Source: Alphaproteobacteria bacterium
GTDB lineage: Bacteria; Pseudomonadota; Alphaproteobacteria; Micropepsales; Micropepsaceae
Reading direction: 5' to 3'
Length of the DNA: 46,410 nucleotides
NCBI GenBank assembly: GCA_947474565.1
Contig: CANJIS010000018.1
Coordinates: 1 to 46,410 of the forward strand
The notes below the pieces were generated by a model. The model worked only from the letters and a program-made list of their open reading frames with translations. It did no database searches and was not told the origin of the DNA. The position numbers and the translations under genes are program-made. Shown here piece after piece: positions 1-8,933 of this stretch. Position 1 is the stretch's first letter, and each line of letters opens with the position of its first letter.

Positions 1-140
1 CGCTCGGTTATCAGCCGCCGGCCCCCGAAACCGCGTCGTCGCTATGGCCGCCCTCCGGTTCCGCTACGCTCCACCTACGGCCGGCCATAGCGCTGGAGGC
101 TGCAATGCACTAACAATCAAAACGGACCACTCAGTGGGAG
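1..140. mobile_element. Probable end of an insertion sequence (remnant)
   Basis: This stretch has no complete gene. A reading frame rich in Arg and Pro enters from the left edge and stops at a TAG near position 88-90. Positions 40-50 and 82-92 form an 11-bp inverted repeat. The AT-richer tail after position 110 resembles the sequence that follows transposase genes in some IS3-like elements, but I judge this from general appearance only. No transposase domain can be read. The right boundary is uncertain, and the rest up to 197 shows nothing I can name. Confidence 0.3.
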
Positions 141-197
141 CCGATCACAGGCGCTTAAGACCGGGTGAATACCCAGTAGCGCCGCAGCGTCTAGAGG

Positions 198-683
198 TTA
201 ACGCTTTATGATTTTCTGGCGGGCTTCAGCCAGCTTCTTGCCGGCCAGGGCCGACAATTCCCGCGCCACCACATCGTTCATGTGGCTAAGGGCATCGGGA
301 TCGCGGGCGGTGCGGCCGACAGCGCTGACATGCAGGGCCACGACAGCGGCATCCGCCGGCACGCCGGCCTTGTCCGCGTCGTCAAAATAACGGCACAGCC
401 CGTCGGCGATGCGGCCCGCGGACAGCATCCCGGCGGTTTCAGCGAAGCCGCGAATTTCATGCGCTTTTTCCGAAACCAGCTCGAAATTCATTCCGGCCTG
501 TTCCAGTTCCTCGACATAGGCGCGCACGGCATCGCGCAAAATCTCGCCGCTGTCCTCGATCACCCGGCTGGCGGTCACGGCGGTGACCTGGCTGCGCAGG
601 GTACGGGCCATCAATACGGCCTGCGCCTTGCTCACCATTTGGGGATACGCACTCGGCGGAATGACTTCGGCTTTCTTCGCCAT
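198..683 (-). CDS. Hpt-like histidine phosphotransfer protein
   Basis: A 161-residue, mostly helical protein. Around residues 74-80 it has AHEIRGF, which matches the phosphorylatable-histidine signature of Hpt domains (H-x-[LI]-[KR]-G), with His75 as the candidate phosphate acceptor. It is the second gene of a two-gene minus-strand operon. Its ATG overlaps the TAA stop of the upstream response regulator by one base (TAATG). The context suggests a phosphorelay in which this protein exchanges phosphate with the neighbouring receiver protein or an unlinked hybrid kinase. No other domain is visible. The Hpt call rests on one motif and the pairing. Confidence 0.65.
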   Translation of the reverse strand: MAKKAEVIPPSAYPQMVSKAQAVLMARTLRSQVTAVTASRVIEDSGEILRDAVRAYVEELEQAGMNFELVSEKAHEIRGFAETAGMLSAGRIADGLCRYFDDADKAGVPADAAVVALHVSAVGRTARDPDALSHMNDVVARELSALAGKKLAEARQKIIKR

Positions 684-1195
684 TATTGCACCTGAAGGTC
701 TTGGAAATCGTCATGACGGCGCCACCGGCCGGCATAGCTATCCAGGGTTTTGCGCCGGCGATCCGGGCCGAAATAGGCCTCGCAACGCACAAAGGCACGG
801 GGCCGCTCGACGATCTCGGCGATACGGGAAAACAGGCTGTGGGCGGTGATAGGCTTGGCGAGGAATTCGGTGACGCCGGCATCGCGCGCTTCTTCAACGC
901 GGTGCCTTTCGGTGTGGCCAGTGATCATGATGATGGGCACAAACGGATTGGGGCTGTGGTCGCCGGTGCGCACCTTGCGGCTGAATTCCAGCCCGTTCAT
1001 GGGCGCCATCGACAGGTCGGACAGGATCAGGTCGCACTTCTTTTCGCGCAGCGCATCCAGGGCGGACGCGCCATTGTTGGCTTCCACGATTTCGCGAATG
1101 CCAACGGAATTCAGCAGCCCCCGCAGGAGGGAGCACATGTGCTGATTGTCTTCCACAATCAGGATCTTCAAATGTTCAAAAGCCCCGGCCGACAT
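683..1195 (-). CDS. CheY-like response regulator
   Basis: A 170-residue receiver-domain protein. The acidic pair is in IVEDN (residues 13-17), the phosphoacceptor Asp60 is in LILSDLSM, the conserved Thr is in MITGHT (about residue 92), and the conserved Lys is in LAKP (about 114). After the receiver domain there is only a short basic tail with FGPDRRRK, and no DNA-binding or enzymatic output domain, so it probably acts by protein interaction or in a phosphorelay. It is the first gene of the operon with the Hpt-like protein. Confidence 0.85.
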   Translation of the reverse strand: MSAGAFEHLKILIVEDNQHMCSLLRGLLNSVGIREIVEANNGASALDALREKKCDLILSDLSMAPMNGLEFSRKVRTGDHSPNPFVPIIMITGHTERHRVEEARDAGVTEFLAKPITAHSLFSRIAEIVERPRAFVRCEAYFGPDRRRKTLDSYAGRWRRHDDFQDLQVQ

Positions 1196-1378
1196 ACGCC
1201 CTCATACGCTGCGCCGGTTGCCCGGCGGGCCCGCACGAAATACGCCGCGCAGGCTGAAAATTGCTACCGGAGGTTACAGAAGCTTGGTTAGTTTTCGGTT
1301 ACAAATTTCCATGGGAAACATTCCCGGGGGCCCCCAACCGCTTGTCTTGGCTGCCGGTCCCCTGTACGGGGGCCCGCC

Positions 1379-1927
1379 ATGAGCGAAATCCTGTCCACCC
1401 CGGCCTGGCAGTTGCGCGGCGAAACCGCCGCCGACGCCGCAAAGGTCGAGGCTTTGAACGAGGCCGTGTTCGGGCCTGGCCGTTTCGCCAAATCGGCCTA
1501 TCGCTTGCGCGAAGGCGTCTCCCCGCTGCCGGACCTTTCCTTTGTTGCGGTCGAAGATGGCGTGTTGCGCGGCTCCGTGCGCTTCTGGCCGATGAAAGTG
1601 GGAAGCGAAGAGACCCTGTTGCTGGGGCCGTTGGCGGTGGATCCTTCGCAGCGCGGCCGTGGGCTGGGCATCGCCCTGATGCAGGCTGGCATCGAAGCGG
1701 CGCGAAAGGGCCCCTGGGGCGCCATCTTATTGGTGGGCGATGAGCCCTACTACGCCAAGGTGGGATTCTCGCGCCTGCCGCCGGGGCGGATCAAATTTCC
1801 CGGCCCGGTGGATATCAACCGTATTCTTGGGCTGTCGCTGAAAAGTGGCGGTCTGTTGAATCTGTCAGGCCAGGTCAGACGCGCGACACTTGATGATTCA
1901 GTGTGCGCGGATGGCGCGGCGCGCTAA
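1379..1927 (+). CDS. GNAT family N-acetyltransferase
   Basis: A 182-residue protein of the GNAT fold. The acetyl-CoA binding motif A is visible as QRGRGLGIALMQAG (about residues 89-102), preceded by a beta-strand LLLGPLAVDP. The later LLVGDEPYYAKVGFSR segment is typical of YhbS-like members of the family, which acetylate small molecules or protein N-termini. The acceptor cannot be predicted. It is a single gene lying between the divergent regulator operon and the convergent VWA operon, and starts at an ATG. Confidence 0.85.
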   Translation: MSEILSTPAWQLRGETAADAAKVEALNEAVFGPGRFAKSAYRLREGVSPLPDLSFVAVEDGVLRGSVRFWPMKVGSEETLLLGPLAVDPSQRGRGLGIALMQAGIEAARKGPWGAILLVGDEPYYAKVGFSRLPPGRIKFPGPVDINRILGLSLKSGGLLNLSGQVRRATLDDSVCADGAAR

Positions 1928-1988
1928 GGGACGGGAACCGGTTCCGCGTTTGCTTCACCTCACCCAGCCGCTCGCTTGTGCTCGCGGC

Positions 1989-2056
1989 GCGCTAACGCTC
2001 TGGCATGTCCGATAGGACATGCTCGCGCGCCGCTTGGCGGCGCGCTGCATTAGCGC
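1989..2056. repeat. Nested hairpin cluster between convergent genes
   Basis: An outer inverted repeat (GCGCTAA at 1989-1995, TTAGCGC at 2050-2056) encloses two perfect hairpins. One is GCATGTCC/GGACATGC (2003-2010, 2015-2022) with a GATA loop. The other is GCGCGCCGC/GCGGCGCGC (2025-2033, 2037-2045) with a 3-base loop. The outer right arm contains the stop codon of the minus-strand VWA gene. There is no T-run, so it is not a standard intrinsic terminator. It may be a bidirectional transcription barrier, an mRNA 3'-end stabiliser or a dispersed palindromic repeat. Confidence 0.7.
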
Positions 2057-4107
2057 CCCTCAATCTTCCAAGCCAGCAGCAGCGATCCCACGATCATCAG
2101 CAGCGCCGCCCAGGCGGGCAGCAACGGTTGTTGTGTCAGCGACGTGACGCGATAGGCGCCGTTGCGGCGAATGCCGATCCAGTCCGATCCGCTTGCCGCT
2201 TGTCCCGGCACCACGCGGCGAATGCTCGGCGTGCCGTCAGCAAGCCAATGCGTGCCGCCGCCAGTGGCTTCCACCACCGGTTTCAAGATGGTGTCGGTGG
2301 CGCGCATATCGGCCACTTCCTTGGGATTGAGCGGGCCCGCCGCCGTCACCGCGGTCAGTGTGCCATCGGTGACGCGATACAGTCCCAGCTCGCTGACTTT
2401 GAGGGCGCCGCGCCACATGCCGGGGCCGCCCGTGTCGAGCGTGAGCGTCAGATTTTTGCCGGTGGGCGTGGTGATCTTCACCGGCTGCACTGTCTTGGCC
2501 ATGCTGTGGCGGGTGACCACCAACTCGCCATCAGCGACGCTGGCGGTGAGGCTTTCGGATTCCAGCTCCGGCTCTTTCATCAGCCAATGCGCCAACCTGC
2601 GCAGCAATTCCGCCTGCGGCCCGCCGCCTTCAAAGCCGCGCGCCCACAGCCAGGTCTGGTCGGACAGCATTTCCGCCACCCGGCCTTTTTTCACCTGGTC
2701 CAATACCAGCAACGGCTTGTTGCCGGGTCCGCTCATCACTGTCTGTCCTGCCACCGGTGTGGCGCCGATCAGGCGGAACCAGCGGCCCCAGGTGGGCGCG
2801 GCATTGCCGAGATTGCTTTCAGGCAAGCCTCTGGTGACCGGATGCGCCAGGCCAAGCTGCGTCACTAGCGGCTTGAAAGCCTGGGTCGTGATCTCACCGG
2901 TGGGCTGGGCGGGCAACACGCTGGCCAAGGGCGTGCGATAGATGCTGCCCGGACCGGCGAATTCGGGGCCGGACGAAACAAGCAATGCGCCGCCATTTTC
3001 GACATAGCGGGCGATATTGTCGAAATAGAGCATCGGCAGGATGCCCTGTTCGCCATAACGGTCGAAGATCACCAGATCGAACCCGGTCAGTCTTTCGCTG
3101 AACAGTTCGCGGGTTGGGAAGGCGATCAGCGAAAGCTCGTCAATCGGCGTGCCATCCTGTTTTTCCGGCGGACGCAGAATCGTGAAATGCACCAGATCCA
3201 CCGACGGATCGGCCTTCAGGAGGTTGCGCCACACCCGTTCGCCGGCATGAGGCTGTCCCGACACCAGCAGCACCCGCAGCCGGTCGCGCACGCCCGACAC
3301 CGAAACCACGGCGCGGTTGTTCTGCAAGGTGAGTTCGGAGGGGCCCGGCGCGGCGGACAGCTCCACGATATTTTCGCTTTCATGGGCCACCGGAATGGGG
3401 ATGGCCGTATCCTTGCCCACCGGCACGGACCTTGTGCCCAGCGCTTTGCCGTCCACCGCGATATTGACGGCAGCAAAATCGCCGCCGCCGCCGAAATCAT
3501 CCACTCGCACCGTCAACTGTGCCGGCTTGCCGACAATGGCAAAGCGCGCGGCATTGATCACGCTGAGCTTGCGGTCGCGCTCGTCATGGCTGCCCGCGAT
3601 CAGCACCTGCAGCGGCGCTTTCATTTTCACCTGATCGGCAGGCGGTGCGTCATGCACTTCACCGTCGGTGATCATCACCGCGCCGGCGATGCGGGCCGGC
3701 GGCACATCGGCCAGGGCGCTGTTCAGCGCCGCGAAAGCCTCGGTGCCGTTATTCTCGCCGCTGGTGGTGGTGGTGACTTCGGTCTGGCGCACGATCAGGT
3801 CGGGCTGGCCGGCAAGCTGGCTTTTGATTGCCGCCAGCGCCTTTTCCGCCTGCGCGGTCCGGGCCCCGACATTCATGCTCTGGGAGCGGTCCATCACCAG
3901 CGCCACCACATCCGGCAGGGGCACATGGTTCTCTTTCACCAGCACCGGCCCCATCAGCGCGAACAGCAGAATGACGAAGGCAAGGCCACGGGCCCAGGCG
4001 CCGCGCGCCCGCAGCCAGAAACTGGCGGCGGTGATCAGCAAGGCAATCATGCCCAAACCGATAATCAGCGCCAGCGGCAGATGCGGATCGAAAGCCAATC
4101 TTGTCAT
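2050..4107 (-). CDS. VWA-type membrane protein of the MoxR/DUF58 operon
   Basis: A 685-residue membrane protein. Two membrane helices lie near the N-terminus (about 10-32 and 40-58), followed by a von Willebrand factor A-like domain whose metal site DRSQS (D73, S75, S77) is intact. A region around residues 270-420 resembles a class I glutamine-amidotransferase-like fold, often seen in these proteins. One helix (LLMIVGSLLLAW) sits at the extreme C-terminus. It is the last gene of the moxR operon, 7 bases after the DUF4159 gene. By family knowledge, such proteins work with MoxR ATPases in envelope stress or complex assembly. The exact role is unknown. Confidence 0.75.
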   Translation of the reverse strand: MTRLAFDPHLPLALIIGLGMIALLITAASFWLRARGAWARGLAFVILLFALMGPVLVKENHVPLPDVVALVMDRSQSMNVGARTAQAEKALAAIKSQLAGQPDLIVRQTEVTTTTSGENNGTEAFAALNSALADVPPARIAGAVMITDGEVHDAPPADQVKMKAPLQVLIAGSHDERDRKLSVINAARFAIVGKPAQLTVRVDDFGGGGDFAAVNIAVDGKALGTRSVPVGKDTAIPIPVAHESENIVELSAAPGPSELTLQNNRAVVSVSGVRDRLRVLLVSGQPHAGERVWRNLLKADPSVDLVHFTILRPPEKQDGTPIDELSLIAFPTRELFSERLTGFDLVIFDRYGEQGILPMLYFDNIARYVENGGALLVSSGPEFAGPGSIYRTPLASVLPAQPTGEITTQAFKPLVTQLGLAHPVTRGLPESNLGNAAPTWGRWFRLIGATPVAGQTVMSGPGNKPLLVLDQVKKGRVAEMLSDQTWLWARGFEGGGPQAELLRRLAHWLMKEPELESESLTASVADGELVVTRHSMAKTVQPVKITTPTGKNLTLTLDTGGPGMWRGALKVSELGLYRVTDGTLTAVTAAGPLNPKEVADMRATDTILKPVVEATGGGTHWLADGTPSIRRVVPGQAASGSDWIGIRRNGAYRVTSLTQQPLLPAWAALLMIVGSLLLAWKIEGR

Positions 4108-4114
4108 GGCCGGG

Positions 4115-6862
4115 TCATTTCTCGTTACCCAGCCGTTGCAGCATCGCGGGCGCGTGCACCTGATCGGTTTTGTAATTGCCGGTCAGGGCATACATCACCA
4201 GATTGACGCCGAAGCGCAGCGCCATTTCGCGCTGGGCATTGCCGCCCGGCACCGGCTCGTTCATCGGGCGGCCATTGGCATCGATAGCCCAGGCGGCGGC
4301 CCAGTCATTGCCGCCGACGATCACCGGCGAAACACCATCACCACCGCGGGCGGGCGGGCGCTCGCCATTTTTTTCGGCAGGTGGAAGCTTTTCGATCCAG
4401 ACCTGTCCACCTTGCCAGCGGCCGGGAAAATCCTTCAGCAGGTAAAATGTCTTGGTCAGGACATGGTCCGGCGGCACCGGCTCCAGCGGCGGAAGATCCA
4501 ATCCCGCTGTGAGCCGGCGCAGAGTCTGCTCGCCAGGATTGCTGGCGCCGCGCACCGCGCCCAGCGTCAGGTCGCGTGTGTCGAACAGAATGGTGCCGCC
4601 CAGCCGCATATAGTCGGCGACCTTGGATAGAGCTGCGGGAGAAAGGCTCTTCTCGCGCGGGTCCATCGGCCAATAAAGAAAAGGATAAAAGGAGAGATCG
4701 TCGCGGGTGATGTCCACACCCATGGGCTCGACAGGCTCATAAGACGTGCGTGATCGCAGAGCGTTGTTCAATCCCACCAGTCCGGCCCGGCTCACGGCAT
4801 CCACGTCGGGAAGACCGGTGACGACATAGGCGAGGCGGGTGTCCAGCGCCGATGCCATATCGGCGGCAGCGTCGGCGTGGCCGGGGCGCGGCAGCAGGAT
4901 CAGAAACACAAGCGCCGCCGCGGCTCCGCGCGGACGCAAATTATGGAACAGGTTGTAAAGATAGCCGCGCAGCCACAGCGCGATCAGCGCGTCGATGCAC
5001 AACAGGGCGGCGCCCAGCGCGAGCAGCCAAGGCTCCAGCGCCAATGTGTGGATTTCGCCGTAACTCGTGATGCCGGAGACGTTCAGCGGCAGCAGGATGC
5101 TCCCGGCGCCCAAAACATTCAGCGCATTCTCCACACCCTTGGCGCCATACGTGCCCGGCGGATGTTTGGCGGAAATTTCCGTCTTGGCGAAATCGCTGGC
5201 GGAGATGGGCAGCAGATCTGCCGTCGCCGGTCCCAGATGACCGAAGCCGTCCAGCACGTTGATCGGCGCCAGGCTTGTCAGCTGCGCCAGTTCGCCCGCT
5301 GTGGTGCCGCTGGCCAGCGCCAGAATGCGCTTGAGCATATCGACATAGAGTCCCGAGATCGGCAGCGACGACCAGGCGGGGCTGGCAGTGACATGGAACA
5401 GGATGATCCAGCCCTGACCCTGCTCGCGCGCGGTCACCAGCGGCGTGCCGTCTGCCAGCCGTGCCCAGCTGCGGTCATTGGTTTGTGCATTGGGCTCGGC
5501 CAGGATTTGCCGCGCCACCGTCACTTCGTTCGGGATGGCAAGACCGTTGAAGGGGCTGGCGGCGGGAAAGGGTGCCAAACGCTGCGGCCGGTCCCAGGCC
5601 ATGGCGCTGCCCAGATAGCGTCCGCCCACACGCAGCGGCACCGGCACCAGGCTATCTGCGCCGCCGGTGATGCGCGGACCGGCAAAGCGCACCAGCACGC
5701 CGCCACTGGCGATGAATTTTCCCACCGCATCGGCATCGCTGCCGCCGATCCGGGCGACATCGGCCAGCATCAGCACCGAGACATGGCGGGCCAGCAGACC
5801 AGAGATCGTGCCTTTCTGAATTTCAGCGAAAGGTCCCAGCGCCCGCTCCAGATAATAGACATCCGACAAAAGCGGCTGTTCGGTTTCGGTGGTGGAGGCG
5901 GAGACAATGCCGGCCCGCCGCTCCAGCCCGCCGCTGTCCATCAATTGAATCGCGCCGGCTGTTTCTTCGCCGCGAATTTGCAGCCGCACTGTTTGATTGC
6001 GGATTTCCAGCGGCAGGGCGATATGGCCCTGGGCGCGGGTCGTGGCGGTTTTCAGATTAACATCGGCATCGGCCAGGCTTTCGCCGTTGCGTCCGATGGC
6101 GGAGACCACCACGTTGCGCTGCGCGCCGCGATTGGGCCTGATAACGGTGACGGTAAAGCCGGTGCCGTCGCGCACCGGCGGCAGCAATCCCAGCGCGGGA
6201 AGCTGCGGTCCGAAAACGCGCAAGGGACCAATGGCGCTCAGCGCCGCGGCAAAGCTTTTGGCCGCGCCGTCTTCCATGCCGTCGCTCAACCAGAAAATCT
6301 GCGGCTTGGCCGTGAACGCGGCATGCTGAAGCCGGGCCGCCGCCGCCATGCGGTCTCCCGGCCAGGACATCGGCTTTAATTCCCGCGCGGCGCGCGATGC
6401 GGCGCCGGCATCCAGCAGGCTGACGGCAATGTTTTGCGGATCGCTATTCTGCGGATCGGCGGTGGCGATGATGGCGACAGGGCGATCTCCTGCCGTGCGC
6501 AGCAGATCGGCGATGACATCCTGGCGCTGATCCCAATTCTTGGCAGCGGTCCAGCCATTGTCCACCATCAGCACCATCGGGCCGTTGCCGGTTGCTTGCG
6601 GGCTGCGGCCCAGCAAGGGATCGGCCAGTGCGAAAATCAGCAGCGCCGCCGCCAGCAAGCGCAACAGCAGCAGCCACCACGGCGTCAGTGCAGGCGTCTG
6701 TTCTTCATTCTTCAATCCCAGCAGCAGGCGCAGCGGCGGGAAAGCAATGCGGCGCGGTTGGGGCGGCGTGACTTTCAGCAGCCACCACAGCACCGGCAAT
6801 GCGGCCAACCCCGCCAGCACCCAGGGCGCGCCGAAACTCAATTGGGACAAGAGCGCGGGCAA
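4115..6862 (-). CDS. BatA-like/DUF4159 domain membrane protein
   Basis: A 915-residue protein. The N-terminal 85 residues are BatA-like, with two helices and a PPLRLLLGL segment. A VWA-like domain follows whose metal motif is degenerate (DNGWT at 101-105 instead of DxSxS). A long periplasmic-type region with beta-rich segments leads to helices near residues 630-690. The C-terminal about 220 residues are a DUF4159 domain, with RLAYVVTG, FYPFLYWPM and GGTILFDTRD. It starts 2 bases after the DUF58 stop, so the genes are co-translated. It probably scaffolds the same MoxR-dependent envelope system. The function is not established. Confidence 0.8.
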   Translation of the reverse strand: MPALLSQLSFGAPWVLAGLAALPVLWWLLKVTPPQPRRIAFPPLRLLLGLKNEEQTPALTPWWLLLLRLLAAALLIFALADPLLGRSPQATGNGPMVLMVDNGWTAAKNWDQRQDVIADLLRTAGDRPVAIIATADPQNSDPQNIAVSLLDAGAASRAARELKPMSWPGDRMAAAARLQHAAFTAKPQIFWLSDGMEDGAAKSFAAALSAIGPLRVFGPQLPALGLLPPVRDGTGFTVTVIRPNRGAQRNVVVSAIGRNGESLADADVNLKTATTRAQGHIALPLEIRNQTVRLQIRGEETAGAIQLMDSGGLERRAGIVSASTTETEQPLLSDVYYLERALGPFAEIQKGTISGLLARHVSVLMLADVARIGGSDADAVGKFIASGGVLVRFAGPRITGGADSLVPVPLRVGGRYLGSAMAWDRPQRLAPFPAASPFNGLAIPNEVTVARQILAEPNAQTNDRSWARLADGTPLVTAREQGQGWIILFHVTASPAWSSLPISGLYVDMLKRILALASGTTAGELAQLTSLAPINVLDGFGHLGPATADLLPISASDFAKTEISAKHPPGTYGAKGVENALNVLGAGSILLPLNVSGITSYGEIHTLALEPWLLALGAALLCIDALIALWLRGYLYNLFHNLRPRGAAAALVFLILLPRPGHADAAADMASALDTRLAYVVTGLPDVDAVSRAGLVGLNNALRSRTSYEPVEPMGVDITRDDLSFYPFLYWPMDPREKSLSPAALSKVADYMRLGGTILFDTRDLTLGAVRGASNPGEQTLRRLTAGLDLPPLEPVPPDHVLTKTFYLLKDFPGRWQGGQVWIEKLPPAEKNGERPPARGGDGVSPVIVGGNDWAAAWAIDANGRPMNEPVPGGNAQREMALRFGVNLVMYALTGNYKTDQVHAPAMLQRLGNEK

Positions 6863-6863
6863 G

Positions 6864-7718
6864 TCAGGCCTTGCCGATCGAGGCGTGCAGCGCGATCAGG
6901 GCGGAAAGCGGTGCGTGGTCGGTACGATGACTGGTGACAGTCCAGCCCAGCTTCAGCGCGGTGGCGGCGACATCTTCGCCATGGGCGCGGAAACGGGCGC
7001 GATAGGCATCGCCCACGCTTTCGGCGCGGCCGAACAAAATGGTGTCATTGCCTTTCATGGAATCGAAGCGGGTGCGGCCGTTGTAGGGGAAATCCTCTTC
7101 CGCCGGATCGATGATCCGCACCAGATGTCCCGCCACACCGGCATGGGCCAGAGCCCGCATCGCATCCAGCGCGCCGGGCTCCAGGAAATCGCCCAGCCAC
7201 ACCATTTCAGATCCGCGCGTGATTTTGGCGGGCGGTGGCAGGGTGCGCGCTTGCAAAGGCTGAGCGAGCAACCCTTGCGCAATGCGCGCCAATGCCAGAC
7301 GCGATGCGGCGGGCCGTTCCGGGCTGCCCATGAATGCCACGCGCTCGCCGCCCCGCACCAACAATGCGGCCACGGACAATAAAAGCAATTCGGCGCGTTC
7401 CATCTTGCTGGGGCCGCCGGAGGAGAACGTCATGCCCGCGCCGCCGTCGCGCCAGAACCATACGGTCTGGGCCGCTTCCCACTCCCGCTCCCGCACATAT
7501 AAGTGCTGCGACTTGGCCGATTGCCGCCAGTCGATGCGGGCCGCGTCTTCATTCTGATAGCGGCGGAATTGCCAGAAGCTTTCGCCCATCCCGGCGCGGC
7601 GGCGGCCATGAATGCCCAGGCTCACCGATGCAGCCAACCGTTCTGCCGCCACCATCAGCGCAGGCAAACCGGCGCTCAGGCCATCCGCCTCATGCTGCAG
7701 CGGTGAGAATCCGGTCAC
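6864..7718 (-). CDS. DUF58 domain-containing protein
   Basis: A 284-residue protein with the DUF58 core: FRRYQNEDAARIDWRQSAKS (about residues 50-69), followed by LYVREREWE, the region that defines the family. It lies 11 bases downstream of moxR and just upstream of the DUF4159 gene. MoxR–DUF58–VWA gene sets are known as a widespread module. DUF58 proteins are thought to be adaptor partners of the MoxR ATPase, but their biochemical role is unclear. Confidence 0.88.
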   Translation of the reverse strand: MTGFSPLQHEADGLSAGLPALMVAAERLAASVSLGIHGRRRAGMGESFWQFRRYQNEDAARIDWRQSAKSQHLYVREREWEAAQTVWFWRDGGAGMTFSSGGPSKMERAELLLLSVAALLVRGGERVAFMGSPERPAASRLALARIAQGLLAQPLQARTLPPPAKITRGSEMVWLGDFLEPGALDAMRALAHAGVAGHLVRIIDPAEEDFPYNGRTRFDSMKGNDTILFGRAESVGDAYRARFRAHGEDVAATALKLGWTVTSHRTDHAPLSALIALHASIGKA

Positions 7719-7728
7719 GCGGAATTCC

Positions 7729-8745
7729 TTAAAGAAGTGTGCGGCAGAGCTTTTCGATCACGCCAACAGTGGTGGCGCCTTCGGCGCGCGCCGCGAATGT
7801 CAGCGCCATGCGGTGACGCAGCACCGGTCCGGCCAAAGCGGCGATGTCGTCGCTGGACGGAGCCAGCCTGCCATCCAGCAAGGCGCGGGCGCGCACTGCC
7901 AGCATGAAAGCCTGACCGGCGCGAGGGCCGGGGCCCCAGGCGATCTGGCCGCGGGCTTCGTCATGTTCGGTATCGGGACGCGCCGCGCGCACCAGGCGCA
8001 GGATGGCGTCCATCACACTCTCGCCCACCGGCATGCGCCGCACCAGCGCCTGGGCCTCGGCCAGATCTTCGGGGCTGCACACTTTGCTGGCGCGCTTTTC
8101 TTCGCCGATGGTGGTGGCGGTCAGCATGCGCCGCTCGGATTCCAGATCGGGATAGCCGACATCAATCTGCAGCAGGAAACGGTCGAGCTGGGCTTCGGGC
8201 AGGGGATAGGTGCCTTCCTGCTCCAGCGGATTTTGAGTCGCCAGCACATGAAACAGCGGCGGCAAGTCATGGCGCGCGCCGGCAACGGTGACGTGCTTTT
8301 CCTGCATCGCCTGCAGCAGCGCCGATTGGGTACGTGGGCTTGCACGGTTGATTTCGTCGGCCATCAGAAGCTGGGTGAAGACCGGGCCGCGAATGAAGCG
8401 GAAGCCGCGCGAACCCGCGGCGCTCTCTTCCATCACTTCCGAACCGGTAATATCGGTGGGCATCAAGTCGGGCGTGAACTGAATGCGGCTGGTGTCCAGA
8501 CCCAGCACCGTTGCCAGGGTTTCCACCAGCTTGGTCTTGGCCAGACCCGGCACGCCGATCAAAAGGCCATGGCCGCCCGCCAGCAGGGTGATCAGGCTCT
8601 GCTCGATCACATCTTCCTGGCCGAAGATCACATCGCCAATGCGCCGCTTCACCTTGACGAAGGTCTCAGCGGCTTTTTCCATCCGGGCCGGCGCTTTTTC
8701 GATGATTTCGGCGTCTTGGGACATTCTGGGGTCCATGCGGGCCAT
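7729..8745 (-). CDS. MoxR family AAA+ ATPase
   Basis: A 338-residue AAA+ ATPase. Walker A is GVPGLAKTK (about residues 79-87), Walker B is LLMADEINRA (about 132-141), and sensor 1 lies in VLATQNPLEQEGTYPLPEAQ. The lid domain follows, ending with the VLRHRMALTF segment typical of MoxR. It is the first gene of the four-gene minus-strand operon. MoxR proteins act as chaperone-like ATPases with VWA-domain partners, two of which (one with an intact metal site, one without) follow here. The start could be this ATG or the Met at residue 8. Confidence 0.93.
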   Translation of the reverse strand: MARMDPRMSQDAEIIEKAPARMEKAAETFVKVKRRIGDVIFGQEDVIEQSLITLLAGGHGLLIGVPGLAKTKLVETLATVLGLDTSRIQFTPDLMPTDITGSEVMEESAAGSRGFRFIRGPVFTQLLMADEINRASPRTQSALLQAMQEKHVTVAGARHDLPPLFHVLATQNPLEQEGTYPLPEAQLDRFLLQIDVGYPDLESERRMLTATTIGEEKRASKVCSPEDLAEAQALVRRMPVGESVMDAILRLVRAARPDTEHDEARGQIAWGPGPRAGQAFMLAVRARALLDGRLAPSSDDIAALAGPVLRHRMALTFAARAEGATTVGVIEKLCRTLL

Positions 8746-8933
8746 CTTGATAGATTGGTCGGTAATACTGCACCCTGAGCATAACGGCGCAAGGTGCGCG
8801 CAAGTGACTTATTTATATGGGATTTTGCCCTTTATAAGGAAAATAAAGCTCCAATGGCGTCCGCCATGCTTCCTCTCCTGCTTATGCCTATCGTCCCAAG
8901 TGGCCCTTCGTTCCAGGTTGGGCCTGTTCCGGG
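8746..8933. promoter_or_regulatory. Divergent promoter region, moxR / NUDIX operon
   Basis: A 188-base gap separates two divergently transcribed operons, so promoters for both must lie here or slightly inside the genes. The section 8808-8850 is clearly AT-rich compared with its surroundings and contains TTATTTATA and TTTATAAGG, the best candidate for promoter elements. I cannot assign -35 and -10 boxes with confidence. Confidence 0.4.

Noticed and set aside
4877-6379. A 500-codon plus-strand frame inside the DUF4159 gene
   Set aside because: It is a Gln/Arg/His-rich shadow of a well-supported minus-strand gene.
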